Below are positions 27,114-36,723 of a stretch of 64,000 nucleotides of DNA, piece after piece (the first letter of the stretch is position 1; each line of letters starts with the position of its first letter). The stretch is from Phytohabitans flavus (GTDB lineage: Bacteria > Actinomycetota > Actinomycetes > Mycobacteriales > Micromonosporaceae): assembly GCF_011764545.1 (NCBI RefSeq), contig NZ_AP022870.1:7198001-7262000 (forward strand). The letters are read 5' to 3'. Both the position numbers and the translations under genes were made by a program. The notes under the pieces were generated by a model. It was not told where the DNA came from and searched no databases. It saw only the letters and a program-made list of their open reading frames with translations.

Positions 27114-27680
27114 CTAGAGGTACGTCTTGCGTTGGTGGATCGCGTGGGCGCCGGCGACGCGGTCGAGGAAGAGCAGGCCGGCACAGTGGTCGATCTCGTG
27201 CTGGAGGGCGCGGGCCTCGAACGCGTCGGTGGCGAGCCGTACCGGCTCCCCGGTGCCCGGCAGGGCGGCCTCCACCACCACCCGCGCGGCTCGCTTCACG
27301 TCGCCGGTGAGGTCCGGCACGGACATGCAGCCCTCGCGGCCGGGCCGCCACCGGCTGGCCTCGACCACCTTCGCGTTGCACAGGGCGAACGCGCCGTGCA
27401 CCGTGGCCGCCTTCGGATGCCCGCTGACGTTGACGACGAAGACCTGGGCGGAGACGCCTACCTGCGGCGCCGCCAGACCCACGCAACCGGGCGAGACGCG
27501 CATCGTGGCCAGCAGGTCGGCGGCGAGGCGCACGACCTTGGGGTCGCTCGGGTCGACCTCGGGGCCGGGCCGGCTCAGCACGGGGTCCGGCGCGGTGACC
27601 ACCGGTAGTACCTCCCCCGCGTCCCCGAGCGCATCCGGAGTCCAGCCGTGGAACGGGTCGCTCACGCTGCTGTCGCTCAC
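27114..27680 (-). CDS. def: Peptide deformylase
   Basis: Removes the N-formyl group from nascent proteins. 188 residues from GTG 27680. The three metal/active-site motifs are clear: motif 1 CVGLAAPQVG, motif 2 EGCMSVP (Cys ligand) and motif 3 QHEIDHCAG (two His ligands and the Glu). The start overlaps the stop of the ACT-domain gene by 4 nt (GTGA). The same frame stays open far upstream, but that is read-through over mutY. Confidence 0.95.
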   Translation of the reverse strand: MSDSSVSDPFHGWTPDALGDAGEVLPVVTAPDPVLSRPGPEVDPSDPKVVRLAADLLATMRVSPGCVGLAAPQVGVSAQVFVVNVSGHPKAATVHGAFALCNAKVVEASRWRPGREGCMSVPDLTGDVKRAARVVVEAALPGTGEPVRLATDAFEARALQHEIDHCAGLLFLDRVAGAHAIHQRKTYL

Positions 27681-28222
27681 AACACGTCCGTTTCGGTGGG
27701 CCGGAACGTGACCTCGACGTCCAGCCCGGCGGCGACCTCGGCGAGCCGCTTGGCCACCGCGTCGGCCGTACCCGGCGGGAGGTCCACCTCGGCGACAAGC
27801 ACGTAGAGCGGCCCGGTCAGCCGGGTCGTGAGGTCCGTGATGTTGCCGCTGGCCTCGGCGAGCACGCGGGTCACCGCGGCCACGATGCCGAGGCGGTCGG
27901 CGCCGTGGACGCTCATCAGGTACGGCTCGCCGGCCCACGCCGCTTCGCCCCCGGCGCGGACCTCCCGTACCGTCGCGAGAAGCCGGCCGCCGGCGGCGAG
28001 CGGGTCCAGCGCGGCCTCGACCTCCGCGGCGCCGGGGCCGTTGCAGACAAGTGTCCAGGTGAAGTGGCCGCGCAGGCGGGTCATCGTGGAGTCGGTCAGG
28101 TTCGCACCGAGCCCGGCGAGAGCCTCGGAGACGCTGGCGACAATGCCCGGACGGTCGTGGCCGATCACCGTTATCGCAAGATCGCCGCGGGACCGTGGGG
28201 CGTCTTCTTGGGGTGCTGTCAC
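27677..28222 (-). CDS. Tandem ACT-domain protein (GcvR-like)
   Basis: 181 residues from GTG 28222. Two ACT modules are visible: DLAITVIGHDRPGIVASVSE (about 14-80) and YLMSVHGADRLGIVAAVTRV (about 100-175). ACT domains bind amino acids; stand-alone tandem forms resemble GcvR or ACR-type regulators. Coupled to def by a 4-nt overlap, as often in actinobacteria. Ligand unknown. Confidence 0.85.
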   Translation of the reverse strand: MTAPQEDAPRSRGDLAITVIGHDRPGIVASVSEALAGLGANLTDSTMTRLRGHFTWTLVCNGPGAAEVEAALDPLAAGGRLLATVREVRAGGEAAWAGEPYLMSVHGADRLGIVAAVTRVLAEASGNITDLTTRLTGPLYVLVAEVDLPPGTADAVAKRLAEVAAGLDVEVTFRPTETDVL

Positions 28223-28334
28223 GGGTGGAGTCTGCCCGACGCTCGGAGGCGTGGCAGGATCGACCCGCTGCGTTTGCTGGCGGTGCTCCTCGCGTCCGGG
28301 GCCTGCGACGCGACGAGCGCTCCCGAGGAGTGGA

Positions 28335-29216
28335 ATGCCTGAGACCGACCTGGCCGACGCGGCCATCGAGTGGTTCGACGCGAACGCCCGCGACCTGCCC
28401 TGGCGGGCACCGGGCACGAGCGCGTGGGCCGTGCTGGTCAGCGAGATCATGCTCCAGCAGACGCCGGTGGCTCGGGTGCTGCCGTCGTACCAGGCGTGGC
28501 TGGCTCGCTGGCCGGAGCCGGCGGCCCTCGCGGCGGACACGCCCGCGGAGGCGATCCGGATGTGGGGGCGGCTCGGCTACCCGCGCCGGGCGATGCGGCT
28601 GCACGAGTGCGCTGTGGCGATCGTGGCGCGGCACGGCGGCGACGTGCCCACCGACCTCGACGCGCTGCTGGCACTGCCGGGCGTGGGTGCGTACACGGCG
28701 CGCGCTGTGGCGGCCTTCGCGTACGGGCAGCGGCAGCCGGTGGTGGACACGAACGTACGGCGGTTCGTGGCCCGGGCGAGCCGCGGCAAGGCGGACGCCG
28801 GTCCCACGACCACCCCCGCCGACCTGGCCGACACCGAGGCGCTGCTGCCGATCGAGCCGGGCCGGGCGGCGCGGGCGAGCGCGGCGTTCATGGAGCTGGG
28901 TGCGGTGGTGTGCACCGCGCGGGCGCCACGCTGTACGGACTGCCCTGTGGTGGAGGTGTGCGGCTGGCGGGCGGAGGGCCGACCGACGCCCACCGGGCCG
29001 ACCCGCCGCCCACAGCAATACGCGGGCACGGACCGTCAGGTTCGCGGCTTGTTGCTGGCCGTTCTGCGGGAGGCGGACGGCCCTGTACAGGCTGGGCAGC
29101 TGGACCTTGTGTGGGCCGACGCCGTGCAGCGTGACAGGGCACTGCGCAGCCTGCTGGACGACGGCCTCGTGTCGCCGGCGGGCGATGGCCGGTACGCGCT
29201 GGCCGGCGAGGCATAG
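28335..29216 (+). CDS. mutY: A/G-specific adenine glycosylase (MutY)
   Basis: Excises adenine mispaired with 8-oxoguanine. 293 residues from ATG 28335. It has the catalytic N-terminal region (EIMLQQTPVARVLP), the helix-hairpin-helix with catalytic Asp (LPGVGAYTARAV, PVVDTNVRR) and a [4Fe-4S] ligand set C-x6-C-x2-C-x5-C (CTARAPRCTDCPVVEVC). The C-terminal region (residues about 230-293) is short compared with proteobacterial MutY NUDIX-like domains, as usual for actinobacteria. Confidence 0.93.
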   Translation: MPETDLADAAIEWFDANARDLPWRAPGTSAWAVLVSEIMLQQTPVARVLPSYQAWLARWPEPAALAADTPAEAIRMWGRLGYPRRAMRLHECAVAIVARHGGDVPTDLDALLALPGVGAYTARAVAAFAYGQRQPVVDTNVRRFVARASRGKADAGPTTTPADLADTEALLPIEPGRAARASAAFMELGAVVCTARAPRCTDCPVVEVCGWRAEGRPTPTGPTRRPQQYAGTDRQVRGLLLAVLREADGPVQAGQLDLVWADAVQRDRALRSLLDDGLVSPAGDGRYALAGEA

Positions 29217-29218
29217 CG

Positions 29219-29252
29219 AAAGGGGCGGCCCCCGATCTGGGAGCCGCCCCTT
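29219..29252. terminator. Bidirectional terminator between mutY and clpC
   Basis: Stem AAGGGGCGGC / GCCGCCCCTT (10 bp) with a 13-nt loop, directly after the mutY stop and 17 bp from the clpC stop. Convergent genes on both sides suggest that it serves both. Confidence 0.75.
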
Positions 29253-29268
29253 CTAGCTGTCGCTGCCG

Positions 29269-31794
29269 TTACTCGGCGGCCTCAGCGGCGCTGCCAAGGT
29301 CGGCCGGCACCGCGTCGGGCACCGCGACCGGCTTGTCCGCACCGCGGAACACCAGCTTGGACTTGTCCACGTCGGCCGGGTCGCCCTCGCAGTCGATGAC
29401 GACGATCTGGCCGGGCTTGAGCTCGTTGAACAGGATCCGCTCGGACAGGTTGTCCTCGATGTCCCGCTGGATCGTCCGGCGCAGCGGCCGAGCACCCAGG
29501 ACCGGGTCGAAGCCCTTCTTCGCCAGGTACTTCTTGGCGTTGTCGGTGAGCTCCATGCTCATGTCCTTGTTCCGCAGCTGGGTCTCGATCCGAGCGATCA
29601 TGATGTCCACGATCTCCAGGATCTCCAGCTCCTTCAGCTGGTGGAACACGATGGTGTCATCGATCCGGTTCAGGAACTCAGGCCGGAAGTGCTGCTTGAG
29701 CTCGTCGTTGACCTTCTGCTTCATCCGCTCGTAGTTCGACTCCGAGTCCTCGGATGCCTGGAAGCCGAGCGAGACGGCCTTGGCCACATCCCGCGTGCCC
29801 AGGTTGGTGGTCAGGATGATGACCGTGTTCTTGAAGTCCACGATCCGGCCCTGACCATCGGTGAGCCGACCGTCCTCCAGGATCTGGAGCAGGGTGTTGA
29901 ACACGTCCGGGTGTGCCTTTTCGATCTCGTCGAACAGCACCACCGAGAACGGGCGACGGCGGACCTTCTCGGTCAGCTGACCACCCTCGTCATATCCGAC
30001 GTACCCGGGGGGTGCACCGACGAGACGAGAAACCGTGTACCGGTCGTGGAACTCGGACATGTCCAGCTGGATCAGCGCGTCCTCGGAACCGAAGAGGAAC
30101 TCCGCGAGCGCCTTCGACAGTTCCGTCTTACCGACGCCGGACGGGCCAGCGAAGATGAACGAGCCGGAGGGCCGCTTCGGGTCCTTCAGCCCGGCCCGCG
30201 TACGCCGGATGGCCTTGGAAACCGCCTTGACCGCGTCTTCCTGGCCGACGACCCGCTTGTGCAGCTCGTCTTCCATCCGCAGCAGTCGCGACGTCTCTTC
30301 CTCGGTCAGCTTGTACACCGGGATACCGGTCCAGTTGGCCAGAACCTCGGCGATCTGCTCGTCGTCGACCTCACTGACGACGTCGAGGTCCCCGGCCTTC
30401 CACTCCTTCTCCCGCTGCGCCTTCTGACCCAGCAGCTGCTTTTCCTTGTCCCGCAGCTGGGCGGCCCGCTCGAAGTCCTGCGCGTCGATCGCGGACTCCT
30501 TGTCCCGCCGCACCTGCGCGATCCGCTCATCGAAGTCACGCAGGTCTGGCGGCGCGGTCATCCGCCGGATCCGCATCCGGGCACCGGCCTCGTCGATAAG
30601 GTCGATCGCCTTGTCCGGCAGGTACCGGTCCGAGATGTACCGGTCGGCGAGGGTGGCCGCCGCGACGAGCGCGGCGTCGGTGATCGAGACCCGGTGGTGG
30701 GCCTCGTAGCGATCACGCAACCCCTTCAGGATCTCGATGGTGTGGGCCAGGGAAGGCTCACCCACCTGGATCGGCTGGAAGCGCCGCTCCAGCGCCGCGT
30801 CCTTCTCCAGGTGCTTGCGGTACTCATCCAGCGTGGTCGCGCCGATGGTCTGTAGCTCACCCCGCGCCAGCATCGGCTTCAGGATGCTCGCGGCGTCGAT
30901 CGCGCCTTCGGCGGCACCGGCACCGACCAGGGTGTGGATCTCGTCGATGAACAGGATGATGTCGCCGCGGGTGCGGATCTCCTTGAGGACCTTCTTCAGC
31001 CGCTCTTCGAAGTCACCGCGGTACCGGGACCCGGCGACAAGTGCGCCCAGGTCCAGGGTGTAGAGCTGCTTGTCCTTCAGCGTCTCCGGGACCTCGCCCT
31101 TGACGATCCGCTGCGACAGGCCCTCGACAACGGCGGTCTTACCCACACCGGGCTCACCGATCAGGACCGGGTTGTTCTTGGTACGACGGGACAGCACCTG
31201 CATGACCCGCTCGATTTCCTTCTCCCGCCCGATCACCGGGTCGAGCTTGCCCTCTCGGGCAGCCTGGGTCAGGTTTCGACCGAACTGGTCCAGCACCAGC
31301 GACGTGGACGGCGCCGCCTCACCCGCGGCCGCACCGGCGGCGGCGGGCTCCTTGCCCTGGTAGCCGGACAGGAGCTGAATCACCTGCTGGCGCACCCGGT
31401 TGAGGTCGGCGCCAAGCTTCACCAGCACCTGGGCGGCGACGCCCTCACCCTCGCGGATCAGGCCGAGCAGGATGTGCTCCGTACCGATGTAGTTGTGACC
31501 AAGCTGCAACGCCTCACGAAGCGAGAGCTCCAAGACCTTCTTGGCCCGCGGCGTGAACGGGATGTGCCCGCTCGGCGCCTGCTGACCTTGGCCGATGATC
31601 TCCTCCACCTGCTGGCGGACGCCCTCCAGGGAGATGCCGAGGCTCTCCAGAGCCTTGGCAGCGACGCCCTCACCCTCATGGATGAGACCCAACAGGATGT
31701 GCTCCGTGCCGATGTAGTTGTGGTTGAGCATCCGGGCTTCTTCTTGAGCCAGGACGACAACCCGCCGCGCTCGGTCGGTGAACCGCTCGAACAT
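29269..31794 (-). CDS. clpC: ATP-dependent Clp protease ATPase subunit ClpC
   Basis: AAA+ unfoldase that feeds ClpP. 841 residues, full length. Two Clp_N repeats (FERFTDRARRVVVLAQEEAR and the second from about residue 78), first AAA domain with GEPGVGKTAVVEG, UVR segment (DAQDFERAAQLRDKEKQLLG), second AAA domain with GPSGVGKTELSKAL and FDEIEKAHPDVFNTLL, and a C-terminal D2 small domain (GARPLRRTIQRDIED). A TTGACA hexamer lies on the minus strand at 31871-31876 in the upstream region; no matching -10 is obvious. Confidence 0.97.
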   Translation of the reverse strand: MFERFTDRARRVVVLAQEEARMLNHNYIGTEHILLGLIHEGEGVAAKALESLGISLEGVRQQVEEIIGQGQQAPSGHIPFTPRAKKVLELSLREALQLGHNYIGTEHILLGLIREGEGVAAQVLVKLGADLNRVRQQVIQLLSGYQGKEPAAAGAAAGEAAPSTSLVLDQFGRNLTQAAREGKLDPVIGREKEIERVMQVLSRRTKNNPVLIGEPGVGKTAVVEGLSQRIVKGEVPETLKDKQLYTLDLGALVAGSRYRGDFEERLKKVLKEIRTRGDIILFIDEIHTLVGAGAAEGAIDAASILKPMLARGELQTIGATTLDEYRKHLEKDAALERRFQPIQVGEPSLAHTIEILKGLRDRYEAHHRVSITDAALVAAATLADRYISDRYLPDKAIDLIDEAGARMRIRRMTAPPDLRDFDERIAQVRRDKESAIDAQDFERAAQLRDKEKQLLGQKAQREKEWKAGDLDVVSEVDDEQIAEVLANWTGIPVYKLTEEETSRLLRMEDELHKRVVGQEDAVKAVSKAIRRTRAGLKDPKRPSGSFIFAGPSGVGKTELSKALAEFLFGSEDALIQLDMSEFHDRYTVSRLVGAPPGYVGYDEGGQLTEKVRRRPFSVVLFDEIEKAHPDVFNTLLQILEDGRLTDGQGRIVDFKNTVIILTTNLGTRDVAKAVSLGFQASEDSESNYERMKQKVNDELKQHFRPEFLNRIDDTIVFHQLKELEILEIVDIMIARIETQLRNKDMSMELTDNAKKYLAKKGFDPVLGARPLRRTIQRDIEDNLSERILFNELKPGQIVVIDCEGDPADVDKSKLVFRGADKPVAVPDAVPADLGSAAEAAE

Positions 31795-32003
31795 GCCCTC
31801 GTGCTCCTCACGTGCCGTGCGCCATGATCTTGGCGGGGCCAGCGCCGGGGACGCCCCGTCGGGGCGACCGTGTCAATACTCTATCGCCGCGGACCGACTG
31901 TGCTTGTGCCGTGCGTGCCGGAGTGGCCCACGTCCGCGACCTTTTCCCCAACTGTGCGCGCTGGGGCGCTGTTCCCCCCGCCTTGACCGCTACGCGGAGA
32001 GCG

Positions 32004-32071
32004 AAATCCACAGCTCACCTACGCGGCCATCCACAGCCTGTGGACAACGTCGTCCACTCCTGTGGACAACG
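32004..32071. promoter_or_regulatory. Cluster of four DnaA-box-like sites in the clpC-lsr2 intergenic region
   Basis: Two exact TTGTCCACA boxes (read on the minus strand; 32041-32049 and 32063-32071) follow two half-matching boxes ending ATCCACA (32004-32012 and 32027-32035) within 68 bp. TTGTCCACA is the preferred actinomycete DnaA box. The rest of the 520-bp region 31795-32314 shows a CGCCCC/GGGGCG hairpin at 31852-31866 and the clpC promoter area but no gene I can support. Confidence 0.55.
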
Positions 32072-32314
32072 CGGCGGGGGATCGCGGGTCACGGGCGGAT
32101 GGCCGCCTCGACCCACTTCGAGGAGCCAACGCCGAGGGCCTCCCGCGAATTCCGGCCGAACTCGCTGGAGGCCCTTGATCTGTTTCGACGTGACCCACGC
32201 AACCCGGCCGGTCGCACGGCGCCGCCGGCCGAGAAGCCCGCCGCCCGGATGCGGGCGGGCCCGCGGCGCACAACGCCACGGGCCCGTTGCCGGGTCAGGT
32301 CGCGACGGCGAGGC

Positions 32315-32665
32315 TCAGCGGCCAGCCTTCGCGTGGTACTCGTCGACGATCTCCTGCGGGATCCGGCCTCGGTCGGAGATCTCCTTGCCTTCCTTCTTCG
32401 CCCAAGCACGGATCGCCTTGTTCTGCTCGCGATCAGCTGCCGCTCCACCGCGCCCCCGAGCGGCACGACCACCGACCACGACCCCGCCGCGCCCGATCTT
32501 TGAACCGGCCGCAGCGTATGGGCCGATTGCCTCCCGCAATTTGTCGGCGTTCTTCTTGGACAGGTCGATCTCGTACTGAACGCCGTCGAGCGAGAACTTG
32601 ACGGTCTCGTCCGCGTCGCCGCCGTCCAGGTCGTCGACCAACTTGTGAATGATCTGCTTGGCCAC
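32315..32665 (-). CDS. lsr2: Lsr2 nucleoid-associated protein
   Basis: H-NS-like silencer that coats AT-rich, often foreign DNA. 116 residues. The N-terminal dimerisation domain (VDDLDGGDADETVKFSLDG, YEIDLSKKNADKLREAI) is followed by a glycine/arginine linker and the C-terminal DNA-binding part with the AT-hook-like RGR (RAWAKKEGKEISDRGRIPQ). Between lysS and clpC, the conserved actinobacterial location. Confidence 0.97.
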   Translation of the reverse strand: MAKQIIHKLVDDLDGGDADETVKFSLDGVQYEIDLSKKNADKLREAIGPYAAAGSKIGRGGVVVGGRAARGRGGAAADREQNKAIRAWAKKEGKEISDRGRIPQEIVDEYHAKAGR

Positions 32666-32755
32666 GGGCCGCTATCCTTCCGAGCAGGGTTCCTCCCGCA
32701 AACAAGAGAACAATAGCTTGGAAGGCGCTCCACCCGTCAATAGGATCGAAGAAAT

Positions 32756-34263
32756 CTACTCGGGGCGGACCAGCGGGTACAGGATGGTTTCCCGAATACC
32801 TAGCCCGGTGAGCGCCATGAGGAGCCTGTCGATTCCCATTCCCATGCCGCCCGAGGGGGCATGCCGTATTCCATGGCGCGGAGGAAGTCTTCGTCCAACC
32901 GCATCGCCTCGTCGTCACCCTTCGCTGCCAACTGGGCCTGCCGGACCAGCCGCTCCCGCTGCTCGACAGGATCGACAAGCTCCGAGTAGGCCGTGGCCAG
33001 CTCGAAGCCGAACCCGTACAGGTCCCACTTCTCGGCGAGGCCGGGCTGGTCACGGTGGGCCCGGGTCAGCGGGGACGTCTCCTCGGGGTAGTCCCGCACG
33101 AAGGTGGGGAGCACGAGGTTTGGTACGACGAGCTCCTCGAAGAGTTCCTCGGCGAGTTTGCCCGGTCCCCACTTGGGCGACACGGCCAGATTGTGCTTCT
33201 CTGCGTACTGAACGAGCCGCGCCATGTCCGTACGGACCGTTACCTCCTCCCCGAGCGCCTCGGAAAGGACCCCGTAGAGGGTCACGGAGCGCCACTGGCC
33301 GCCAAGGTCGTACTCAGCGCCGTCGACATGCCTAACAACATAGGACCCAAAGGTCGCACGCGCGGCTTCCTGTACCAACTCGCGGGTCAGCGTGGCCATC
33401 GTGTTGTAGTCGGCGTACGCCTGGTACGCCTCGAGCATCGCGAACTCGGGAGAGTGGGATGAGTCAACTCCCTCATTCCGGAAGTTGCGGTTGATCTCGA
33501 AGACTCGTTCGATCCCACCAACCACACAGCGCTTCAGGAATAGCTCTGGTGCGATTCGCAGATACAGATCGGTATCCAACGCATTGCTGTGAGTTACGAA
33601 TGGCCGGGCCGCCGCGCCGCCGTGCAGCAACTGAAGCATCGGCGTCTCGACCTCCAGGTAGTCACGGGAGTGAAGCGAGTCACGCAGGCTGCGCATCACC
33701 GAGGCCCGCGTCCGGACCGTCTCCCGCGCCTGCGGGCGCACGATCAAATCGACGTACCGCTGCCTCACCCGCGCTTCCTCGCTCAGCGGGCGGTGTGCCA
33801 CCGGAAGTGGGCGAAGCGCCTTCGCGGTCATCGACCACGAGTCGGCGAGCACGGAGAGTTCACCCCGGCGGCTCGTGATGACCTCTCCGGTGACGCCCAC
33901 GTGGTCACCGAGGTCGACGAGGCGCTTCCATTCCTCGAGCCGCTCGCTGCCGATCCGGTCGAGCGAGAGCATCGCCTGAAGTTCGGTACCGTCGCCTTCC
34001 CGGAGCGTGGCGAAGCAGAGCTTGCCGCTGTTGCGGATGAAGATCACCCGGCCGGTCACGGACACGGTGTCGCCGGTGGCGGTGTCGGTGGGGAGTTCGG
34101 CGTACCGCTCCCGGAGCTGCGCGAGCGTGGCAGTGCGGGGGTAGCTCAGCGGGTACGGCTCCACCCCGTCGGCGAGCATGCGGTCCCGCTTCGACCGGCG
34201 CACCCGCATCTGCTCGGGAAGGTCCTCGGCGGGGTCAGCGGCAGCAGGAGTCGACTCAGTCAC
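32756..34263 (-). CDS. lysS: Lysyl-tRNA synthetase (class II), apparent frameshift near 32860-32864
   Basis: Charges tRNA-Lys. An N-terminal OB-fold anticodon domain (VSVTGRVIFIRNSGKLCFATL) precedes class II motifs: FEINRNFRNEGVD (motif 2) and GMGMGIDRLLMAL (motif 3). The reading frame breaks at AMEYGMPP; the next codons in the current sequence end after 16 residues. One added C in the CCCCC run at about 32860-32864 restores motif 3 and the C-terminus (RETILYPLVRPE), 502 residues. Loss of motif 3 would destroy an essential enzyme, so this is almost surely a sequence error. Confidence 0.94.
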
Positions 34264-34341
34264 GGCACAGCTTTCTCAATTAAGGAGACGGATTCGCCAC
34301 GAGGGTACTCGTACCCAGGGTGCGGGTACGGTCATTAACCG

Positions 34342-35097
34342 ATGGCTGATCAAACTCAGGCCCTGTCCTTCGGGGCCGCCGCCGCCGAGTACGACCAGTT
34401 CCGGCCCAGCTACCCCGTCGAGGCGGTGCGGTGGGCGGTGGGCACGCCGCCACCGGCCGATGTCGTCGACCTTGGCGCCGGCACCGGCAAGCTGACCCGG
34501 GTGCTCCTCTCGGCCGGATACCAGGTCATGCCGGTCGAGCCGGACGAGGGCATGCGCGCCCAGCTCGCCGCGTCGACAGAGGGCGTGGCCGCGCTGGCCG
34601 GCTTCGCCGAGTCCGTCCCGCTGCCGGACGCGGCCGCCGATTCCGTGGTCGCCGCGCAGGCGTACCACTGGTTCGACCGGGAGCGCGCCCACCCCGAGAT
34701 CGCGCGGCTGCTCCGCGCCGGCGGCCATTTCGGCGCGATCTGGAATCATCGCGACGACCGCGAGCCGTGGGTCGCCGAGCTTTCCCGCATCACCCACGAC
34801 ATCGCGGAACACCGGGGCCAATTCGACCCCGAACCGACCGTGACGCTGGAGCTGAGCGACGCGTTCGGGCCGGTCGAGCGCAAGGAGTTCACCTATCGCG
34901 AGCCGCGTACCCCGGAGGGCCTCGTCGCGATGATCTCGACTCGCTCCTACTTCATTACCGCCGCGCCGGAGAAGCAGGCCGAAATCGTGGCAGGCGTACG
35001 CGAGCTCACCGCGACCCACCCCGACCTGGCCGGGCGGGAGAGCTTCGACGTGCCATACCGCGTGATCGTCTTCCGGGCTCAGGTGTTGCGCTCGTAA
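34342..35097 (+). CDS. Class I SAM-dependent methyltransferase
   Basis: 251 residues. Motif I is VVDLGAGTGKLTRVL, with AYHWFDRERAHPEIARLLRAGG covering the later motifs. The N-terminus (LSFGAAAAEYDQFRPSYP) is typical of UbiE/YafE-type small-molecule methyltransferases. Substrate unknown. It is convergent with coaX and overlaps its 3' end by 19 bp. Confidence 0.85.
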   Translation: MADQTQALSFGAAAAEYDQFRPSYPVEAVRWAVGTPPPADVVDLGAGTGKLTRVLLSAGYQVMPVEPDEGMRAQLAASTEGVAALAGFAESVPLPDAAADSVVAAQAYHWFDRERAHPEIARLLRAGGHFGAIWNHRDDREPWVAELSRITHDIAEHRGQFDPEPTVTLELSDAFGPVERKEFTYREPRTPEGLVAMISTRSYFITAAPEKQAEIVAGVRELTATHPDLAGRESFDVPYRVIVFRAQVLRS

Positions 35098-35837
35098 ACC
35101 ATCCGCAGGCCGATGAGCGTGATCATCGGCTCGTGGTGGGTGATCGTGCGGCACTCGTCGATCACGACCGGCGCCAGCCCGCCGGTGGCGATCACCGCCC
35201 GCAGCGGCCCCAGCTCCTCGGACATCCGGTCGATGATGTGGTCGATCAGGCCGGCATACCCGAAATACATGCCCGCCTGGAGGCACTCCACCGTGTTTTT
35301 GCCGATCACGGAACGCGGCTTTGCGGGCTCGACCTTGCGCAGCTGGGCCGCCCGCGCGGCGAGCGCGTCGAAGGAGATCTCGATGCCGGGCGTGAACGCA
35401 CCGCCGAGGAACTCGCCCCGGGCGCTGATCACGTCGAAGGTGTTCGTCGTACCGATGTCGACCACGATCGAGGGCCCGCCGTAGATCGTGTAGGCCGCGA
35501 GCGTGTTGACCACGCGGTCCGGGCCGACCTCTTTCGGGTTGTCGATCGCCAGCTGCACACCTGTCTTCACGCCCGGCTCGACGATGACGGTGGGTACGTC
35601 GCCGTAGTAGCGAGTCAGCATCATGCGCAGCGAGCGCAGCGCCGCGGGCACCGTCGAGCAGGCCGCGACCCCCGTGATCTCCACGGCGTCGCCGGCGAGC
35701 AGCCCCCGGTAGATCAGCCCCATCTCGTCGGCGGTCGAGCGGGCGTCGGTCTTGATCCGCCAGGAGTGGACCAGCTTGTCCCCGTCGAAGGTGGCGAGCA
35801 CCGTGTTGGTGTTTCCGATATCTATACAGAGCAGCAC
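35079..35837 (-). CDS. coaX: Type III pantothenate kinase
   Basis: First step of CoA synthesis from pantothenate, using ATP and K+/NH4+. 252 residues. ASKHA-fold phosphate loop DIGNTNTVLATFDGD at the N-terminus, second phosphate motif VVDIGTTNTFDVI, adenosine motif VIATGGLAPVV near the C-terminus. It lies 10 bp downstream of nadC in the nadB-nadC-coaX run. Confidence 0.95.
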   Translation of the reverse strand: MLLCIDIGNTNTVLATFDGDKLVHSWRIKTDARSTADEMGLIYRGLLAGDAVEITGVAACSTVPAALRSLRMMLTRYYGDVPTVIVEPGVKTGVQLAIDNPKEVGPDRVVNTLAAYTIYGGPSIVVDIGTTNTFDVISARGEFLGGAFTPGIEISFDALAARAAQLRKVEPAKPRSVIGKNTVECLQAGMYFGYAGLIDHIIDRMSEELGPLRAVIATGGLAPVVIDECRTITHHEPMITLIGLRMVYERNT

Positions 35838-35847
35838 GCGCTACCTC

Positions 35848-36723
35848 TTACGGACGCAGGTCCACAGCGATATCCAAGATAGGCGAGGAATGGGTGAGGG
35901 CTCCCACCGAGAGGTAGTCGACGCCGGTCGCCGCGTACTCCGCCGCCACCGCCAGGGTGAGCCCGCCCGTGGCCTCCAGCTCGGCCCGGTCGCCGACCGC
36001 CGCGACCACCTCGCGCAGCAGGTCGGGTGACATGTTGTCGCAGAGCAGGAAGTTGGCGCCGGCTTCGACGGACTCGACCGCCTCGGCCACGGTGGTCACC
36101 TCGACCTGCACGGGCACGTCGGGAAAGAGCTCACGCACCCGCCGGTACGCGGCGGTCAGCCCGCCGGCGGCCAGCTTGTGGTTGTCCTTGATCATGGCGA
36201 CGTCGTACAGGCCCATCCGCTTGTTGGTGCCGCCGCCGGCCCGCACCGCGTACTTCTCCAGCGCCCGCAGGCCCGGCGTGGTCTTGCGGGTGTCGAGCAC
36301 GGTCGCCTTGCTCCCGGCGAGCTGGTCCGCCCAGGCCCGGGTATGTGTCGCCACCCCGGACATCCGGCAGAGCAGGTTGAGCGCGGTCCGCTCGGCGGTG
36401 AGCAGGGATCGGGTGGGGCCGGTCACCGTGGCCAGCACCGCGCCGCGGGCCACCCGCTCGCCATCCTGGGTCCGGCTTTCCCATCGGGTACGGGCGTCCG
36501 TCTCCTCGAACACCGCCGCGGCAACCGCCAAGCCGGCGACCACACCGTCTGCCCGAGCCACAATGTCGGCCGTGTCCACCTGCTCGTCCGGGATGGTGGC
36601 GACGCTCGTCACGTCGAGGCGAACGGGGCCGAGATCCTCGTCGAGCGCGGTGCGCACGACGCGCGCGACATCGACGGGGTCGAGCCCGGCCGCGCGCAGG
36701 GCCACGATCGTGTGCTCTTTCAC
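35848..36723 (-). CDS. nadC: Nicotinate-nucleotide pyrophosphorylase (quinolinate phosphoribosyltransferase)
   Basis: Converts quinolinate + PRPP to nicotinate mononucleotide. 291 residues from GTG 36723, which overlaps the nadB stop (GTGA). Signatures: ALDEDLGPVRLDVTS, ERTALNLLCRMSGVAT, LDTRKTTPGLRALEKYAVRAGGG (written here in parts: LDTRKTTPGLR then EKYAVRAGGG), and EATGGLTLAVAAEYA. A longer upstream reading is read-through over nadB. Confidence 0.95.
   Translation of the reverse strand: MKEHTIVALRAAGLDPVDVARVVRTALDEDLGPVRLDVTSVATIPDEQVDTADIVARADGVVAGLAVAAAVFEETDARTRWESRTQDGERVARGAVLATVTGPTRSLLTAERTALNLLCRMSGVATHTRAWADQLAGSKATVLDTRKTTPGLRALEKYAVRAGGGTNKRMGLYDVAMIKDNHKLAAGGLTAAYRRVRELFPDVPVQVEVTTVAEAVESVEAGANFLLCDNMSPDLLREVVAAVGDRAELEATGGLTLAVAAEYAATGVDYLSVGALTHSSPILDIAVDLRP

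Noticed and set aside
27114..29018. 634-codon minus-strand frame ending in peptide deformylase
   Set aside because: Only the last 188 codons are deformylase; the rest is antisense to mutY. GTG 27680 overlapping the ACT gene stop is the real start.
32004..32071. Chromosome origin (oriC)
   Set aside because: Only four boxes, no dnaA/dnaN neighbours and no AT-rich unwinding stretch; kept only as a DnaA-box cluster.
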